From the NCBI GenBank assembly GCA_003218815.1, contig QHON01000184.1:1-7163 (forward strand): a DNA stretch of 7,163 bases, given 5' to 3'. This DNA is from Verrucomicrobiota bacterium (GTDB lineage: Bacteria; Verrucomicrobiota; Verrucomicrobiia; Chthoniobacterales; UBA10450). Positions 5,562-7,163 of the stretch are shown here, piece after piece. Numbering within the stretch: position 1 is the first letter of the stretch; every line of letters starts with the position of its first letter. The notes under the pieces were generated by a model. The model had not been told where the DNA came from and did no database searches. It worked only from the letters and a program-made list of their open reading frames with translations. The position numbers and the translations under genes were made by a program.

Positions 5562-6429
5562 GATTTTGGACTTGCTCCCGAATCTTTTCCAGCTCCGCCT
5601 TGCAGGCGACGACGCGCTGTGAAATTGCGGCATCATTTGCCTTTGCCCCGAGAGTATTTAGCTCGCGAAAGATTTCCTGGGTGATGAATTCAAGTGTGCG
5701 ACCGACCGGCTCCTTCCTGTGGAGATGATGCGCGAACTGGGCGAGGTGACTTTCGAGTCGCGTCAATTCCTCGGAAACATCGGCGCGGTCGGCGAAGAAG
5801 GAGATTTCTTTGAGCAAACGTTCGTCGTCACTGGCAACGGGCAGACCCGCCTTTTGAATACGATCGAGGAGCGACGCACGGTACCTTTTGATCACATCGG
5901 GGTGAAGCACGCGGATTTCCTTGAGTTTTTTCCGCATCGCCTTGAGCCGGTGAATCAAATCCTTGGCGAGATGCCTGCCTTCGCGCTCGCGCATTTTGAT
6001 CAAATCCGCTAGTGCGGCGCGCAGCGCGCGATCGACTGCGGGCCATACTTCTTCGGCGTTCACCGCTTGCTCTGGAAAACGCATCACACCTGGAGCCTGA
6101 AGGATGGTGCTGATCGTGATTTCGCCCGGGGCGTTCAATTCCTTTTGCAATGAGCGCATCGCTTCGTGATAGGAGCGGGCGAGCTCCGTATCAAGCGCAA
6201 GGTGGCGCGCGCCGTTTGGGCCGTTGTGAAAAGTAATGACGACGTTCGTTCGCCCGCGCGAAATATTTTCATTGATCGTTTGGCGAACGCGCGGCTCGAG
6301 CTCGGCCAGATCGCGCGGCAAATTGATTACGATATCGCTCTGCTTTCGATTCACCGAATTGAGTTCGACGCTAAACTTTGTTCCGTCGTGATGGATCTCG
6401 GCGCGGCCGTAACCAGTCATGCTTCTCAC
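5554..6429 (-). CDS. yicC: YicC/YloC family endoribonuclease
   Basis: Cytoplasmic protein of the YicC family, whose members are endoribonucleases acting on RNA (E. coli YicC promotes decay of the small RNA RyhB). It has 291 residues (E. coli about 287). The N-terminal signature RSMTGYGRAEI is at 2-12, followed by NSVNRKQSDIVINLPRDL in the YicC N-domain. The C-terminal domain has DVSEELTRLESHLAQF, GRTLEFITQEIFRELNTLGAKA and ends in KAELEKIREQVQNLE, the most conserved part of the family. The start is read as GTG (6429) because family members begin M(I)RSMTG; the ATG at 6420 would remove the RS residues. There is no clear Shine-Dalgarno. It is the first gene of the block, overlapping gmk by 8 nt and divergent from a membrane-protein gene. 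The yicC-gmk pairing is common in bacteria. Confidence 0.96.
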   Translation of the reverse strand: MRSMTGYGRAEIHHDGTKFSVELNSVNRKQSDIVINLPRDLAELEPRVRQTINENISRGRTNVVITFHNGPNGARHLALDTELARSYHEAMRSLQKELNAPGEITISTILQAPGVMRFPEQAVNAEEVWPAVDRALRAALADLIKMREREGRHLAKDLIHRLKAMRKKLKEIRVLHPDVIKRYRASLLDRIQKAGLPVASDDERLLKEISFFADRADVSEELTRLESHLAQFAHHLHRKEPVGRTLEFITQEIFRELNTLGAKANDAAISQRVVACKAELEKIREQVQNLE

Positions 6430-6505
6430 AACCGTTCAGCTTCACGAAAGAGGAGGGAAATAACAAATAGAAACAAGCCTCGGAATCTTTATTGTTTCCT
6501 CTCTT
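6430..6505. promoter_or_regulatory. Divergent intergenic region between yicC and the membrane-protein gene
   Basis: This 76-nt spacer must hold the start signals for both divergent genes unless promoters lie inside the coding regions. No good -35/-10 pair is seen in either direction. AAGAGGAGGGAAA (6448-6460) and TTTCCTCTCTT (6495-6505) are imperfect inverted copies with two single-base bulges, which could be a hairpin or a shared operator. The AGGAGG at 6451-6456 looks like a Shine-Dalgarno on the plus strand, but no start codon follows at a usable distance; the next ATG is about 50 nt away. Confidence 0.4.
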
Positions 6506-7163
6506 ATGAATCGGCGCCGGCGGCAAAGCGCGGCGAGTGCGCACGAGCGACTTCAGCCTTGGCAGCTAACGGCGCAAGTTGCTGCGATTGTCGTGGCCGT
6601 TGGGTTGGTTTATCTGCCAGCGTTTCGTGCAGATTTTGTTTGGGACGATGAGCAGCTCGTAACCGGCAATCCATTGTTACGAACCTTTTCCGGCTTACTG
6701 GAGATCTGGTCCGGCGGAAGAACCGCGGATTATTTCCCGGTCACGAGCACGGTTTTCTGGATCGAGTATCATCTTTTCGGGAGCAAGGCGGTGGGTTACC
6801 ACGCCGCCAACATTCTTCTGCAAACAGCGGATGCCTTACTTGTTTGGCTGGTTTTGCAGCGGCTGAAAGTTCCGGGAGCGTGGCTCGCGGGACTCATCTT
6901 TGGCATTCATCCTGTGCACGCCGAATCGGTTGCCTGGATCTCCGAACTGAAAAATCTCCTGTCGATGTTCTTTGCTTTATTGTCGATCTTTTGTTTCTTC
7001 GAGATCGAAGAAAAGCGTTTGCTCGGCAGAGCTACCCCGTACGTCGCTTCCCTGGTTTTCTTCCTGCTGGCGCTGCTCTCAAAGACACAAGTGGTGTTTT
7101 TGCCTGTGGCGTTGTTGCTCTGCGCATGGTGGCGCTCCGGGAATGCAACGAACGCGAGCCTGC
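6506..7163 (+). CDS. TMTC-like / GT-C-type polytopic membrane protein (N-terminal part; 3' end off window)
   Basis: The ATG at 6506 opens a frame that stays open for 219 codons to the right edge. An Arg-rich cytoplasmic N-terminus (RRRR at 3-6) precedes a first hydrophobic helix (about 23-40). A conserved loop follows with FVWDDEQLVTGNPLL (44-58), FPVTSTVFWIEYHLFG (77-92) and GYHAANILLQ (97-106). Further hydrophobic segments lie at about 103-120, 124-136, 151-166 and 178-208, with HPVHAESVAWISELKNLLS at 135-153. These motifs are those of bacterial proteins annotated as tetratricopeptide-repeat or protein O-mannosyltransferase-like membrane proteins, related to eukaryotic TMTC. The acidic pair D47-D48 in the first loop suits a GT-C glycosyltransferase site using a lipid-linked sugar. 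C-terminal TPR repeats are expected beyond the window but not seen. The substrate is unknown. No Shine-Dalgarno precedes the ATG. It is divergent from yicC and functionally unrelated to the minus-strand operons. Confidence 0.85.
   Translation, partial: MNRRRRQSAASAHERLQPWQLTAQVAAIVVAVGLVYLPAFRADFVWDDEQLVTGNPLLRTFSGLLEIWSGGRTADYFPVTSTVFWIEYHLFGSKAVGYHAANILLQTADALLVWLVLQRLKVPGAWLAGLIFGIHPVHAESVAWISELKNLLSMFFALLSIFCFFEIEEKRLLGRATPYVASLVFFLLALLSKTQVVFLPVALLLCAWWRSGNATNASL

Noticed and set aside
6451..6456. AGGAGG as the ribosome-binding site of the plus-strand membrane-protein gene
   Set aside because: It is about 50 nt from the ATG at 6506, and no ATG, GTG or TTG start in that frame lies at a usable distance.
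6166..6651. A 161-codon plus-strand frame spanning the yicC start and the divergent spacer
   Set aside because: It overlaps yicC antisense and the membrane-protein gene in another frame, with no conserved motif. The frame starting at 6506 has clear family motifs instead.

Overview
The window is a compact bacterial housekeeping region of moderate GC. Seven complete conserved genes and one partial gene lie on the minus strand, and a divergent partial membrane-protein gene enters from the right edge on the plus strand. No IS element, integrase, CRISPR array, tRNA or rRNA is visible. The gene content suggests a PVC-type soil bacterium, most likely Verrucomicrobiota. The hints are a GlmU-like hexapeptide protein after cysS, a TMTC-like GT-C membrane protein, frequent starts without a Shine-Dalgarno, and a palindromic intergenic repeat. 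This placement is inference; no marker in the window settles it.

Reading the minus strand from right to left, the first block is yicC - gmk - coaC - coaB (6429 down to 3690). It has 4-8 nt overlaps or a 13 nt gap, so it reads as one operon for RNA turnover, GDP synthesis and coenzyme A synthesis. coaC and coaB are separate ORFs joined by a GTGA overlap instead of the usual fused coaBC. No rpoZ lies between gmk and coaC, where many bacteria have it.

Downstream of coaB, at 3690-3425, is a small unit that is easy to miss. It has a consensus TTGACA hexamer, a 5' leader with a small inverted repeat, a 19-codon lysine-rich ORF (3578-3519) with a G-rich ribosome-binding site, a 9-bp hairpin, and a textbook intrinsic terminator (12-bp stem plus seven T).

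The second minus-strand block is an inositol-monophosphatase family gene - ispF - cysS - GlmU-like acyltransferase (3319 down to the left edge). The first two genes are 3 nt apart. ispF and cysS are separated by 92 nt holding an imperfect palindromic repeat (2010-2089), and the last gene starts 10 nt after cysS. The block joins sugar-phosphate hydrolysis, MEP-pathway isoprenoid synthesis, tRNA-Cys charging and probable amino-sugar acylation.

On the plus strand at 6506-7163 is the N-terminal part of a polytopic membrane protein resembling bacterial TMTC/protein O-mannosyltransferase-like proteins. It is separated from yicC by a 76-nt divergent intergenic region.

Nothing here is clearly a new system. 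The most uncertain and interesting pieces are the tiny basic ORF with its structured 3' end, the palindromic repeat and a possible related trace inside the cysS linker, and the split coaC/coaB pair.
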